From: Botryosphaeria dothidea
Taxonomy: Eukaryota; Ascomycota; Dothideomycetes; Botryosphaeriales; Botryosphaeriaceae
Reading direction: 5' to 3'
DNA: 64,000 nucleotides
Assembly (NCBI GenBank): GCA_011503125.2
Contig: WWBZ02000033.1
Coordinates: forward strand, 3,410,001 to 3,474,000
Shown here: in pieces, positions 1-11,400 of the stretch
Position numbering within the stretch: the stretch's first letter is position 1
Layout: the number at the start of each line of letters is the position of its first letter
The notes under the pieces: model-generated
What the model was told of the DNA's origin: nothing
The model's database searches: none
Seen by the model: only the letters and a program-made list of their open reading frames with translations
Translations under genes and position numbers: made by a program

Positions 1-532
1 ATCTATCATAGCGAGACGTCTTACCCTCTCGATTTTCGACTTCTCCTGTCAATTTGTCAAAACAATCCATCATCTCATTTATTCTTTCGATGGCTTCTGA
101 CGTCGCCGAGATGAGGTCCACAAAGTCGCATGATGGCGCAACATTATGGATGTCCACCTCGTCACTGGGAGGCAGTACCGTAAATGCTGCTCGCTTCAGT
201 TGCTGGAAAAAGTATTTTGCATGGTCGTCAGGAGGATCGTGGCCATTCCGCATTTCTTGAAGAATATCCTCGAGCTGAAGGATGTCCTCGAGCTTCGTCA
301 ATTCGGGATGACTCCATTGCCCGTTGGGCTCCTGTTCGATTGGAGTTTCAACAGCAGCGGGGGTTTGTGTCGGCACATTTGGATCGATATGAGGGGCCTG
401 CTCTTGTTGGGTAGCAACTGGTGGTTGTGATGCATTGTTTTGATCCATTTTATCCGACTTATCGGATGAAGATGCAGAATGAGCGGAATCCGATGAGGAT
501 TCCTCGAAAGAGCTTGATAAGGGAGCACTCAT
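1..532 (-). CDS. Unrecognised protein, N-terminal part (runs off the window)
   Basis: An open frame starts at the ATG at 532-530 and stays open to the left edge, about 177 codons. The first 40 residues are Ser/Asp-rich, followed by a Pro/Gln-rich stretch and then a more ordered part containing WSHPELTKLEDILQLEDIL and a helical segment near ERINEMMDCFDKLTGEV. The sequence around 24 (GTAAGA on the minus strand) is a credible splice donor, so the exon may end there. The start is chosen because the reverse-strand context CACAATGAGT is good. A short ORF upstream (830 to 612, minus) could be a 5' exon or a separate small gene, but I could not join it. I do not recognise the family; no function is proposed. 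Confidence 0.55.
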   Translation of the reverse strand, partial: MSAPLSSSFEESSSDSAHSASSSDKSDKMDQNNASQPPVATQQEQAPHIDPNVPTQTPAAVETPIEQEPNGQWSHPELTKLEDILQLEDILQEMRNGHDPPDDHAKYFFQQLKRAAFTVLPPSDEVDIHNVAPSCDFVDLISATSEAIERINEMMDCFDKLTGEVENREGKTSRYDR

Positions 533-1392
533 TGTGCTTGTGCGAAGTAATGGCTTGCGGGAAATAAATCGATGTTGCTGCCTAAGTAAGACTCAAGTGA
601 TTCTCGAATCCCTATAGCGGAACTAGCGATGCCAGATGGGGATGGTACAAATATTTTTTTGTCGAATAATAGAGGCTTCGGGAGTGAAGAATGCCAGAAA
701 TGTTTGCAGCATCCCATTTATCTCGCAGGTAGTCGCGACCGCCAACTAGCCTGGGCCTGTTGTTGCGACGACGTTCAGGCGTACTTTGACCTGCGCCAGT
801 TGCTCCTGCTTCTGCTTCTGCGCTACTCATGAGACACAAAGACGGGCATTGCAGCCAACTGTTCTCGCCGAAGGCCCTCCGCACTTATCCATGGTTCGAG
901 ATAAAATACGAAAGCCGGATGTATGGGACTGTTACTCGAGCCGGGAGTCGTTTCTGTAATTGAATCAGCTGCGTGATACACCAGATGAAACCATGATCCA
1001 AATGTTTACTTGCCTAGGGAATTCTAATCATCATGAATGAATCACGGAGCAATGAGATGTACTGGAGGTTGTATGAAAGCTTTCATGTTTTTTCTTCTTC
1101 TGCGTGTTATTAATTTAATGAACGGGAGGCAGCCGTGAATTAAAATTATGTACAATGCCAAGTGTCGTTCAGCTGCGAAGAACAGCATTAATCATCTCTT
1201 TTGAAAGTCCACTCGCGAGAACAAAGCACGTCTAGGTGGCCGAAATCTACTCAACACCCTTCGATTGCTCGATCCAAAGGTCAGGACCTTTGGCACAACC
1301 ACCCACCAAGTTCTTTTTTATGACTAAATTATACATCTGGTATCCATTCGACGTTGTTGAAGGAGCGACAAGCGCAGGGCAAATCGATCCAT
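533..1392. other. Intergenic region
   Basis: AT-rich between two minus-strand genes. It should hold the promoter of the partial gene and the 3' UTR of ERG25. A 73-codon minus ORF (830-612) is the only coding candidate and is weak. Nothing else seen. Confidence 0.5.
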
Positions 1393-2410
1393 TTACTGGG
1401 CCTTCTTTGCCTTGGCGAGCTTGCGCTCGCGCCTCCTCTTAGCAGCCTCTGGGCCGGACTCGGTGTCAAGAACGTAGTCCCACCAGCGGAAGCTGCTGGC
1501 ATAGTTGCCAATGAAACGCTCGTGGTGAGTGTCGTGGTGGTCGGCACCAGCCCAGAATGGCAGGAAGTGGTGAAGACTCCAGGGAAACTCGTAGCCACTG
1601 TGGGCATCGATGGCCTGGAACAGACGAGCGACGATCCACATGTACATGGTCAAGATGTGAAGGTCCTTGGTGATGGCGCAGTAGAGGATGGGAGAACCAA
1701 CGGTACCGAGACCGAGGACGAGCACCTCAATTGGCGATGCGTACTCAGCAGCCAGGCCGAAAGGAGCCGAGTAGTGGTGGTGGATCTTGTGGATGTTCTT
1801 GTAGAGGTAGGGGAAGACGTGCATCGCGCGGTGAGTCCAGTAGTGCCATGAATCCTCGAGGACGAAGAAAATGGCAATCTGATAGGCCATCTTGAGCGGA
1901 GAAGGGAACGGCACACTAGTCTCGAGACCGAAGAACTGAGCCATAGGGTGGAAAAGCCAAATCTGGGGAAGCTCAACGGTGAAGTGGCTCAGCAGCACAA
2001 GGGCGGCGCACTGCCACTGCTCCTTGGCGGTGGGGATCTTGGCCTATCGCCGCGTCAGCAAAACAGCCTATCTGATGCAAGTGGCGAAAACACTCACAGC
2101 CTGAATCTTGTACTTGTTGAAGAAGGGAATGCAGTCGATGATGATCCACGGCAGGGCGCGACCGAAGTAGACGACTTCGTGCATAACGAAGGACATGATG
2201 CCGGTGGCCAGAACATCGTTGTTCATGTAGGTGTACCAGGCGAGCCAGAGGCGCTCAAAGTAGTTGAGGGAGACATTGTACTGCGAAACCTCCTCAAAAG
2301 TACCCCAATAAGTGTCAGCGGGCGCCGGGCTGGCGAAGGCAGTTGTCGTTGAGTTCCTGGCGGCAACGTTAGCGAGGCGTGCGGTTGGTACAGGGGTGCG
2401 AAGCTTACAT
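1393..2410 (-). CDS. ERG25: C-4 methylsterol monooxygenase Erg25
   Basis: Predicted 303 aa from three exons: 2410-2409 (only AT of the start codon), 2356-2098 and 2043-1393. Introns are 2408-2357 (GTAAGC...CCAG) and 2097-2044 (GTGAGT...TAG). Splicing the first intron joins AT to G to make the only usable ATG; the next in-frame Met is within the conserved YTMN-like core (YTYMNNDV), far too late. The fatty-acid-hydroxylase di-iron motifs are visible: HRAMH (about 158-162), HKIHHH (about 172-177) and HHDTHH (about 256-261). Membrane-type segments precede them. The C-terminus is Lys/Arg-rich (KLAKAKKAQ), resembling an ER-retention tail. Known role: removal of the C-4 methyl groups of sterols in the ER, acting with Erg26, Erg27 and Erg28. 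Length fits the family. Confidence 0.95.
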
Positions 2411-4098
2411 TGTGACTGCAGAGCTGAACTCAGCGAGCAGGAAAGGAACGACGAGGTGGTCTTAAGGGGCCAGAAGTGGGAGAGGGTTGGCCTCGGCGCT
2501 TTAGGTGGTGTTCGGGAGAGACAGAGCGGCGACGCGAGGTTTTGTGAGAGCTGCACAGAAACATGCCACACCGGGGGAAGTACATCCGATCGGTCCCTGA
2601 GCAAGCTCATTGAGGCGCTAGCCCAGACGCGGCGGTGGCTAGTCCACTTTCCGCGCGCGCTGGGATCTTATCTTGGCATGTTTGTCTGCACGATCTGACG
2701 CGGGTGCAAACATGCCCCCAAAGGCGCTCGCTCCAGCCGCCATGGCGACAGTATCGTCAGAGAACCACCTGTGGCCTGCGCCGCGGTGCCCATCCGCGGT
2801 GCCCGCCCGGGGCGCAATCAGCCCATCATCACACAATTTCCACGCACCGCCCTCGATCAAATTTCCCCGGCAGTCGCAGGGCTGGTCCCCAGCTTCTGCA
2901 GCCAATCAGCGCCTTCGCCTTCGTGTTGAGCCCTGCCTGGACGATTTGTTCGAGAAGATGACCTGCACCTCGCCGCACACCGCCTTTTTTCGCCAGAATC
3001 GCAAGTCTACGTGGGCGAGTTTCCACCGCAGCTCCAGAAGGTCCCCAGCAGTGCGTTGCTGGCACTTTGCCACCGCACCGGCTCCTGCGTCAAGATCTCC
3101 ATCTTGCAGCGGCCCTCCGTGGCCCGCGCAGCGCTGATTGGCGCTCCGATAACGCGCGACTGGCTCGACACGGCATTCCTGTTCCTGTCTGGGGCTCCGC
3201 CAAACCTCGCTGCGCTTTCTGCTTCGCTGCGCTTCTCCTGAATCCCGTCCGAAATCGTTCTCTTAGGTCTCGAATTCGCCTCCAACCGTCACTCACTTTC
3301 TAGGTGTAGTTTCCGCCACCGCGTTCCGGCCTGGTAAGTTCCGATGGGGTAACAAGCTCCGCAGATCCACATCTGCGTACGCCACGCAGCTTCTCACCGG
3401 GAGAGTTTGCGTGTCTTTGTGGATTGCTTCTCAGCAATTGATCACGATCACCTGCCCCGGTAATTTTTGGTCTCTTGTCAACCTGTTCTTTTTTGCCTTG
3501 TTTCCACTGCCGAACACACTTCCGCTGCCGAACTCTTGGGGCTCTGAGACCTGGATCCATTAAAATAACACGTCAAGGCTCGCATCGCTTCAACGAGGTT
3601 CACCAAGAAAGAAAAAAGGTTATCAACAGCAGGCTAAAGCACTCATCCATAGTTGAAGCATTGACGGGTATTGGTTGTGATGCTTTCTCCTACGGAAACT
3701 TGAGCTCTTCGACATGTGTGTCGCGACGCTTTGCGCAGCCTTGCAAATGTAGGCATTACGACTGGCTTCAATTCCTACTAAATCCACGACCGAACCGCTA
3801 CTATCAAGAAAAGATGCAACCCCCACCCACAAGCCCTACAAGCAGCACGGCTGTCTCAATATTGACGAGTAGTTGATACAGTTTTCATGACGCAAATATC
3901 ATCAATGCTCGAGAGCATCAACGTCGAGATGAATGCTTCAACTTGTGCTTTTTTTTTTTGACGTTCCAAGGCTTGGGTCTGCTATCTCGGGCGTCGATAA
4001 TCAAATTACCCAGGTAAGTAGTGTTTGTGTTTGCAATTCAACTTCTTGACTGGCGACGTTCCCTTTTCTTATCTTGACATGACATTTCTCGGATGTGT
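2411..4098. other. Intergenic region between ERG25 and the ABM-fold gene
   Basis: About 1.7 kb with the ERG25 promoter on the left. The part 2640-3250 is GC-rich and gives short ORFs on both strands with no family resemblance; 3850-4098 is AT-rich with a T tract near 3950. The plus ORF at 3475-3876 lacks coding character. No RNA gene or repeat recognised. Confidence 0.5.
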
Positions 4099-4710
4099 CT
4101 AAATATCCAATGTCTTTACATGCTTGACCTCAAACCCATCCACAAACTCCCGAACCTTTCCATATTCTTGGAATCCTTCAGACTCCCCGAACTTTCCATG
4201 ATGAGCGACTTCATCCCAACCCGTGAATAAAACCCATTCTTCTTTGTGTTCAGTTTCTTTTTCGATTCTCCATCCGCCTGTAGCCTTTCTCGGTGCAGTG
4301 AAGTTCTCCACGTTGTGCTTCACAGCACCGAACGTTTGGATGAAGCCAGTTCGCTTGTCAGACACGATAAAGTGCCTGCCAATTGCCATGACTGGTGCGT
4401 CGAGCGGCAGCTGCGGCTTCTCGACGTCTATATGGAACATCCATTCGACGCTAAGCTTGTCTTTGAGAAGTTCGAGAAGTTCTTGGTTCGCCGAAGAAGG
4501 TACCCACTTCTGGAAGTGGTAGTCGGCCGACGGCCAAGATCCGACAATGTAGAAGAGAGCCGGGTCCTCTATCTGGACGAAGTAGTGGAACGGCTGTTGG
4601 GTGAAGTCTTCCATGGCTTTCCTGGCCTTTTGAAGGTCCGCGCGCAGCGCGGGATCATCGAAGGATGCGCCGGATTTGAGGCGGAGTAGCGCAAGCTCTG
4701 TGACAGCCAT
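4099..4710 (-). CDS. Dimeric alpha-beta barrel (ABM-like) protein, two tandem halves
   Basis: Single-exon ORF of 203 aa starting MAVTELALLRLKSG. The N-terminal half (about 5-100) has the ferredoxin-like pattern of antibiotic-biosynthesis-monooxygenase (ABM) proteins: a strand, a helix rich in charged residues (LRADLQKARKAMEDF), then HYFVQIEDPALFYIVGSW, the strand plus Trp seen in these folds. The second half (about 105-200) repeats the arrangement, with EWVLFTGWDEVAHH in the matching place. Fungal proteins of this type are common and mostly uncharacterised; some are small oxygenases or decarboxylases working without cofactor. No catalytic residue can be assigned from sequence. Its neighbours give no pathway clue. 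Confidence 0.75.
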   Translation of the reverse strand: MAVTELALLRLKSGASFDDPALRADLQKARKAMEDFTQQPFHYFVQIEDPALFYIVGSWPSADYHFQKWVPSSANQELLELLKDKLSVEWMFHIDVEKPQLPLDAPVMAIGRHFIVSDKRTGFIQTFGAVKHNVENFTAPRKATGGWRIEKETEHKEEWVLFTGWDEVAHHGKFGESEGFQEYGKVREFVDGFEVKHVKTLDI

Positions 4711-5531
4711 GCCCGGGGTTTGGTTGACGCGGGTGACGTGACGGGTGACTGCACGATAGATTGGATGTGTACAGTGGACGATGGCGATGTAATTGTCGCG
4801 GACGCTTGATCCCGCGACGCCTTTTCTGGAATTATATAGTTAGCCAGGCTGGAGAAGCAGGCAGTCGTGATGATGCGGCATTTTTCGGCCTGAGGATACG
4901 ACGAGGCCGAACATAGCGCGCGCGCTGTTCGGCATGAGCAGCACGACGTCTGCACGCGCGGTCGGCGCGTACGGAGTGGTTTAGCGACGCGCAGCTGTGA
5001 GACGGGCTTGTCGGTGCAGGTGGCTGCGTTGTGCAAGGCTGCCCATCCTGGAAGCTGGCGGCACAGCGGCGAAGGCGGCCGACCGGGGTGACTGCCTGTG
5101 TTGATCTACGGCTTGGCGCGTTTAGCCCTCTCTGCCGCTGCGCTGTGTGTGAGTATTGTAAACGACCACTCTTCCCCAGAGGACCCCGCCCACCGGCTGC
5201 GAGCAAACCACGCTGTCCTGACGAGCCTGTGTCGAGGCACCACTGCCCTCACTTGCCCGCCTGCCCGTCCGCCGCAGCAGCCCGCCGCCGCGGTCCAGGC
5301 ATCCGAGCGCCAGCTTCAGCACCGGGCATTTAATCGATCGATCAGAAACACGCCGTGCCCGCGCTGCTTCGAGATTTTGCGACGCCCTCACCCGGGCCAC
5401 CTCCTCCGCCAGCTGCTCCGCACACGAACACCACCAGCCCGGCACGCCAAACTCTACTCGCGCCCGCACCCTCAAGCCACCGCTCTTTGTGCGGGAGCCC
5501 CGCCTACGTCTCAAGCCCGTAGCCTCGCAAG
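4711..5531. other. Divergent promoter region
   Basis: 820 bp between the ABM-fold gene (leftward) and the acidic protein gene (rightward). GC-rich and pyrimidine-rich towards 5530, as expected for a 5' leader. ORFs here are not convincing. Confidence 0.5.
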
Positions 5532-7477
5532 ATGCCCTGCTTCCAGGGCCTGGCCGTCAGCATCCACACGCCTGACGGCCCGCTCCCCGAGTACTCGATC
5601 CAAAAGAACTCTCGCGCCCACCGAATCACCTCGTACATCCCCGTCCCGCCCGCCAAGATCCCGCCTGGCGCGAGCAAGCCCGAGCAGTCCACCTTCGCCA
5701 TCTCCATTACGCTTCTCACCCCCGGCCTCAACGTCCCATACTCGACTCCAAAGTCGACCCCCGAAGACCCTTACCCGCGCCCCAAGGTTGTTGGCGGCTT
5801 GCCCGGCTACGGCAACGAGCGGGGGAAGTACGGCCCCGTAATCGGACCCTACATTCCGCTGACGTCGTCGCCCAACGAGACCATTGCCGCCTACATATAC
5901 TTCGATGGTCGTGCCAAAGAGGAGGTGGCAACCCTGCTCAGGCGAGGTGAGGAGACATGGGTCAACTCACGCTGGGTGAGCGTGCCAGAGTCTGAGGGCG
6001 GTGGTCTCGCCGAACGTGAATTTCTCTTCCGCGAGGTTGGTCTCGAGCGCTGGCTCAACGGTCTTGATCTTGAGGGTAAAGACAAGGATGTGGCAGCCAG
6101 GATAGAGCGGCGAAGGCAGCGCTTGGAGAAGAAGAGACGGAAGAAGAGGGATCAGAAGGGCAGCGACGACGACGACGATGATGATATGGACGCCGACAAG
6201 AAGAAGACGCCCGACAGGAATGGCGTCCTGCGTTACGGTGAAGACAAGACGGTGGAGCCACTATCTGGAGACGAGGGCTTGTTCACGTCGGATTCTGACT
6301 CGGAAGATGAGCCGCCCATGCCCGAAGCCGCTGGCCAGATCAAGGTTGCGCTCTTCAGAGTTCTGGCTTCAGGAGAAATCAAGAGGGGAGAATACTCGCC
6401 GCAGTTCGACGCTCATGACGACGACGACACCGCAGGCGCCAATGGTGACCCCGGAAACGGAGATGCAGATGTCGACCATACTACAAGTTTCGCGAAGCCA
6501 AAGACATTGGATCCCAAGTCGATCAGTACTCAAACGGTGACTGGAATTGATCCCCCGGACAAGCCATACGCAGTGTTCACGTTCCTGTACCGCGGTGAAA
6601 GTAAGTTCAATCTGGAACTCTGAGCATGAATTGATACTAAGAAAATTCAAGAACAATTACGCAAGATGGGAATCCTGCAAACTCCAGGCGCTGTGCCCAA
6701 GACGCCTGCAACGACGAAGCGGAAACCCGGCCTTGACTTATCTGCCCTCAAGCCCCTCACAACGACTGGCACCCGGAATTTCGCCGGTTACCGTGACCCT
6801 AACGCTTCACCAACCAAGATGACCAAGGGTGGAAAAGCAAAGAACATCGACGATATGGATAGCGATGCTGACGATGACGATGAACCGAATGCTGGCGCTG
6901 CTCACGACGATGACGTTGATATCAAGACTGAGGGCAAGGGCATGTTATCCCCCGAAGATGTGGCCAGGCAGGGAGAACTTGCCGAGGGTGTCCGCAAGAT
7001 CAAGGTTTGCCCCTCTCATGAACTCCTGAAACAAAAAGGTACTATGCTAACTCCCAACAGCTCAAGCGCGCCCACTCTGCTGACCCCGTCCATGACGCTT
7101 CGCCCACGAAATCTCCCCCAGCCCTGGATTATCCTGCCAGTGCAGCGCTCTCCCCCGGTAGCGAAGTTCCCCCTAGCGCCGCCGCCGCTCTTGCCGCTAA
7201 GGAAGTCGCCCCTGAGGCCGCCGTGGTAGGATCGCCGTTCAAGAAGCAGCGTGCCAGTTTGCCCGGTTTCGATGAGGGCGTGCGCTCGAATCTGGGTTCC
7301 GCATTGGCGAACGCATCCAGCTCGATATTGGGCAATGCCCCGCAACTGCAGCCGCGCAGCATGAGTGATAGCAACGCGTCCGGTCAAACAGCCGGCGCAG
7401 CAGCGAGCGCGGTGGGCGGAGCAGAGCCTATTATCAAACAGGAGGAGAGCACTATGGAAGAGGACGAGGAATTGTGA
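5532..7477 (+). CDS. Large acidic protein with N-terminal DUF7918-like domain
   Basis: Predicted 612 aa from exons 5532-6600, 6652-7004 and 7061-7477. Introns are GTAAGT...CAAG and GTTTGC...ACAG, with branch-like GATACTAA and GCTAAC. The N-terminal ~180 residues (start MPCFQGLAVSIHTPDGPLP, then repeated strand-like segments, YIYFDGRAKEEV and RWVSVPESEGG) resemble the fungal DUF7918 domain, which is my tentative assignment. This is followed by a basic coiled segment (IERRRQRLEKKRRKKRDQK), a run of seven Asp, and long acidic disordered stretches with Ser-Asp/Glu sites. The C-terminus has SPFKKQRASLPGFDEG and the tail IKQEESTMEEDEEL, where IKQEE is a sumoylation-type motif. Composition suggests a nuclear chromatin- or transcription-associated protein; this is inference. 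Confidence 0.85.
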
Positions 7478-8426
7478 CAGGCTAATCTTCAGCGAATGCT
7501 GGGTTGAGGTCGTCGAAACAGAAAAAAAAAACCACACCCTTTATTACTTTTCCCCCATTTCGATTTCTGCCGGATCGGATGCACTGCGGTGCTCGGTGTG
7601 CATGCATGCCTGGAACAATGGATTGGATTTATTCTAGTTTCAGTCCGCGGGGAGTAGGAGTAGAGCATGTGTGTGCCTGTGGACTATTTTCGAAGGATGA
7701 GGAGGAGGCTCTACAAACAGGTGCTCTTCTTGGATGTGGGAAGGAATTTTTTTTGCATTTGCGGACAGGAGTGGGGGGAGTGTGGTTTGTTTGAGTGCCT
7801 CGGGTGGAGGGGCCCTGCATGATGAATACTCTCGAAAGCTGGATAGGATATGATTTTGATCATGAAGAGAAACGGTCACGTACAAAGTCGTAGCAGTTTA
7901 CGTCGCTACTACCACTATCACACAGAAAGTTTTTCTCGATGATTGTTATGACGACAACTTAGAGGGTATCTTGCTGAAAAGAGGAATCAGCTGCCGGGCA
8001 AAGTCACTTGAAGCAGAAATTGTGAGTCTTGTATTGCTTTTTTTAAGGGACCGCATGGGTCCTTTTGATCACTGTTCAATCAGTCCTCTCCAATGTTCGT
8101 TCCGATTTTCTTTTGGGGGAGTCCTTTGGGACTGCAGAGCAGCATTCCCGCGCGGAACCAAAGCGTTTGGGCAAGAAACGAGCTAGAGGACTTCTCTCAT
8201 TGAGCTGTAATGATCCATAATGATAGAATAATGATCAAGTGTTTTGCTGTACAACGACATGCCATTTATTCCTGTATTTGACCAGACGGGTAGTAGCTAT
8301 GTGACGTAGTACAGACACGGATATGCGGCTGCCTCATCTTCAAAAAGCTCCGAGGATCAATATCGCGGAATAATTCCACACGTATGAAAATTCTGAGAGT
8401 AGTCGACTGATGCAAATGTTGCGGCG
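7478..8426. other. Convergent intergenic region
   Basis: 3' regions of the acidic-protein gene (+) and the histidine kinase gene (-). It contains an A9 tract near 7524 and T-rich stretches, consistent with untranslated ends. No gene seen. Confidence 0.5.
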
Positions 8427-11400
8427 TTACCTATCAATCGTCTCCTTCAGTGTCTTCATCAACTCTCCGAACCGGATTGGCTTGGTCATGAATACGTCGG
8501 CCCCGGCGCTCATGGCTTCGCAGCGTGCAGTCGCACTTCCGAGACCAGTCAGGACGATGATCTGGACATCGTGGTACGCTATGGGGTGAGGAGTCGTCGA
8601 ATCGAGCGGTGATGGATCCGTTGAGCTCCTCGTTGCTGGCGCCGGTGTTAATGATTGTTCCTCCGTAGGTGCTCCGGCCTCCTTGGCCTCCTCCAATTGG
8701 ATACCGGTGCTTTGCACAGCATCTGCCGTACGTGCATGTGTGACGTCCTCTTTAGCCGGAACATCCACAGACGTCTTCGTGCTTCCCTGGCCCTCCTCCA
8801 CAGGCACCACATCCCCCGCATCCCTCAATTCCCCACCCCTCCCCCTCCCGTCCCCTCCCCCGCCGCTCTCCTCCAGAAGTCTCCTCTCCCACGCCCTAAT
8901 CTCCCTCGTCGCCGTCACCCCGTCCATTACCGGCATACTCAGATCCATCAACACCGCCGCCCACCTTGATGGATTCTCCTTGAACAGCTCGAGCGCCTCC
9001 AATCCATTCAAAGCGGAGGCGTGCTGGAAGGAGTGTTTCTTGAGAAATGCAGAGAGCAGGCGGAGATTCAGGGGGTTGTCGTCGACGATGAGGACGTCTT
9101 TGCCCGGGGACGCTTGGAGCGGGGGCGCGGGCGGGGGTGGAGGCCGGGGAGGTAGGTGCTCCTGTGAAAGGGGTTGTTCGGTGGTATGTTTCTCAGAGGG
9201 CGAGGGAGGTGTGTGGGAACGAGTTAGGGTATGCGTGGAAGACGCATTTGGAGTACCAGTGTCATCGTGGCGGTTCGCAGAAATGGACTGGCTGGTGAAG
9301 TCCGGAGCTGCAATAGATTGCTTGCGGGTTTCCTCCTGATTGGGTTCCACTGTCGATTCAGGGCGAAGAGGGAGTTCGGAAGTGAATTGTGTGCCAGGCA
9401 GCTGAGTGGCTGCGACGTCTGGTTGGCGCGGAGGTTCCGATTCAGCAGCGAAGTACCGCCCGAGTATCTTGGCGAGCTTCGAAGGACCGCAGCTACATCC
9501 GGAGAATGAGTTACGATCAATCAGGTGAACAGATTGCTGTAACTTACGGTTGCGTGACAACCTCGACCAGCCCGCTTCTCACCCTCGGATCCGCTCTCAG
9601 CGTTGCAGCTTCAATGCCGTCCAGCGCAATAACCACCGAAATCCCTTTTCGCGATCTTTTGATAAAACCTTCCTCAAAGGTGGGTCCCGGGTAGATGATA
9701 AGCTGAGCATTGTCGGAGCTGACCTTGTGTGAAGTTGTGACGTCGATGCCGAACCACGCCTGCAAAGTGTCCGCCAGTGATGAGTGGAAATCCTGCTCAC
9801 TTTGACGGGAAAGCTCGAACGTCTCGGCACTTTCTGGAATTAGCTCTCTCATTATTACAACCTGCCTACCGTGCGCTTGAGTCGCTATGCCTGATTCGAA
9901 ATCGTCCTTCAGCTTGTTGCACTTGTGAAGTCTCAAAGAACTTTTAATCACCGTTCCAACGTTAACCTCACTCTGTACGGAAAGCTCTCCACCAAGACTA
10001 TGCACGAGACGTTGCACAATATTCATACCGAGACCTGTTCCAGAAGTGAAAGAGCTCTTCTGTGAGAAAGGCTTGAAGAGATCGTGCTGCACAAAATCGG
10101 CTGACATTCCCACGCCTGAGTCCGCAACAGTCAAAACGATTTCACTCGACCCATCGCTGATATCTTTGGCCGACAGAGAGACCTTGACAAAGCCAACACC
10201 CGTGAATCTAAGTGCATTCCCAAAAACGTTCATGACAATGCGGCGCCAGATACCCGGCTGCACGGCGAAAGTCCAATGAGACCGGTTCGAAAGATCTAAG
10301 ATCAGGCGGACATTTTTGCGAATAGGTCCTTCGGCTCCGGGTGTTGGTGGACTGTTGAAGAGACCATTCTCTCCCGAGCAGAACTGAGCGGTGTTGATGT
10401 CGTATGATTGCCCCGCAGATACAGCCTCGATGGTTTCTTCCGTCAAGTGCCGAATATCTACAGCAGGATCCATGTCATTCCGAACAGCAGATGTGTGCCG
10501 GAATGCTGCTCGGTTAGGCTGGGCATACGGTCCTGTGAAGTCATTGATCTTCGAATACTCAAGGACATTGGAGATGGTGTCAAGGAGTGTCCGGCCGCAC
10601 GTGGCAATGGAGTTGACGATGTCGGTTTGAAAGGCGTCAAGCTTCATGCTCTGCAAATACTCGACCCCACCTAGTATGCCGTGAAGCGGTGAACGTAGCT
10701 CGTGTGACATGGACTCTATGAATTTTGCCTTTGCTTGTTCTACGACAATTGAGTTGATCCGGCTCATCTCGGCCAAGATGCTATGACCGAAGGCTCGATA
10801 ATAGAGGAGATCTGAGCCATACGTCAATGCGCGATTGGGATCGGAAACCCAGCAAAGACATCCTGCAAGCCATCGCTCTCTTTCGTAGTCCCAGAGAGGG
10901 ATTATAGCAGCGCTACGAGCGTCGTTCGCAACGTCTACGATGGCGTTTACCGTGGTCCTGCGTCTCACTTCGGCTTCTTGCGTGAATTCCACCACACAAT
11001 TGTCAGCATTGGTTTCTGAGACGTCGAAAACAATTCCTTGCGAGTGACTTTTCAGCAAACCCTTAAGAGATTTCTCTGTCAGCCTCAGATAGTCTCTCCT
11101 TGGTGAGCTGCCGTGAAGGGTTGAGCGGCTGGCATCTGCAAATCCTATAATCTTGCAGGTTGGCCGGCATTCCTGAGAGAATGATGGCGAATGGTTGCCA
11201 TCGGAGAATTTGTCGTCACCGGCTGAATAAATAAATGGTCCGGCGGAATGGCTTTCCGGCGTCGGCGATATCGAAGGAATTTCGTCGGAAGAAGCTTCAT
11301 TTACGGCGGACAGATCGAAGAAGATGACACCGTCGAGCTGGCATGATTCTCGCATGATGTTCGCAGCGCGAGCGAACATGCGTGTGACCGGTGGAGGAAG

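Noticed and set aside
1354..1851. 165-codon plus-strand ORF over ERG25
   Set aside because: Antisense shadow of ERG25 exon 3.
2673..3137. 154-codon ORF between ERG25 and the ABM-fold gene
   Set aside because: GC-rich leader or promoter DNA; no motif and competing ORFs on both strands.
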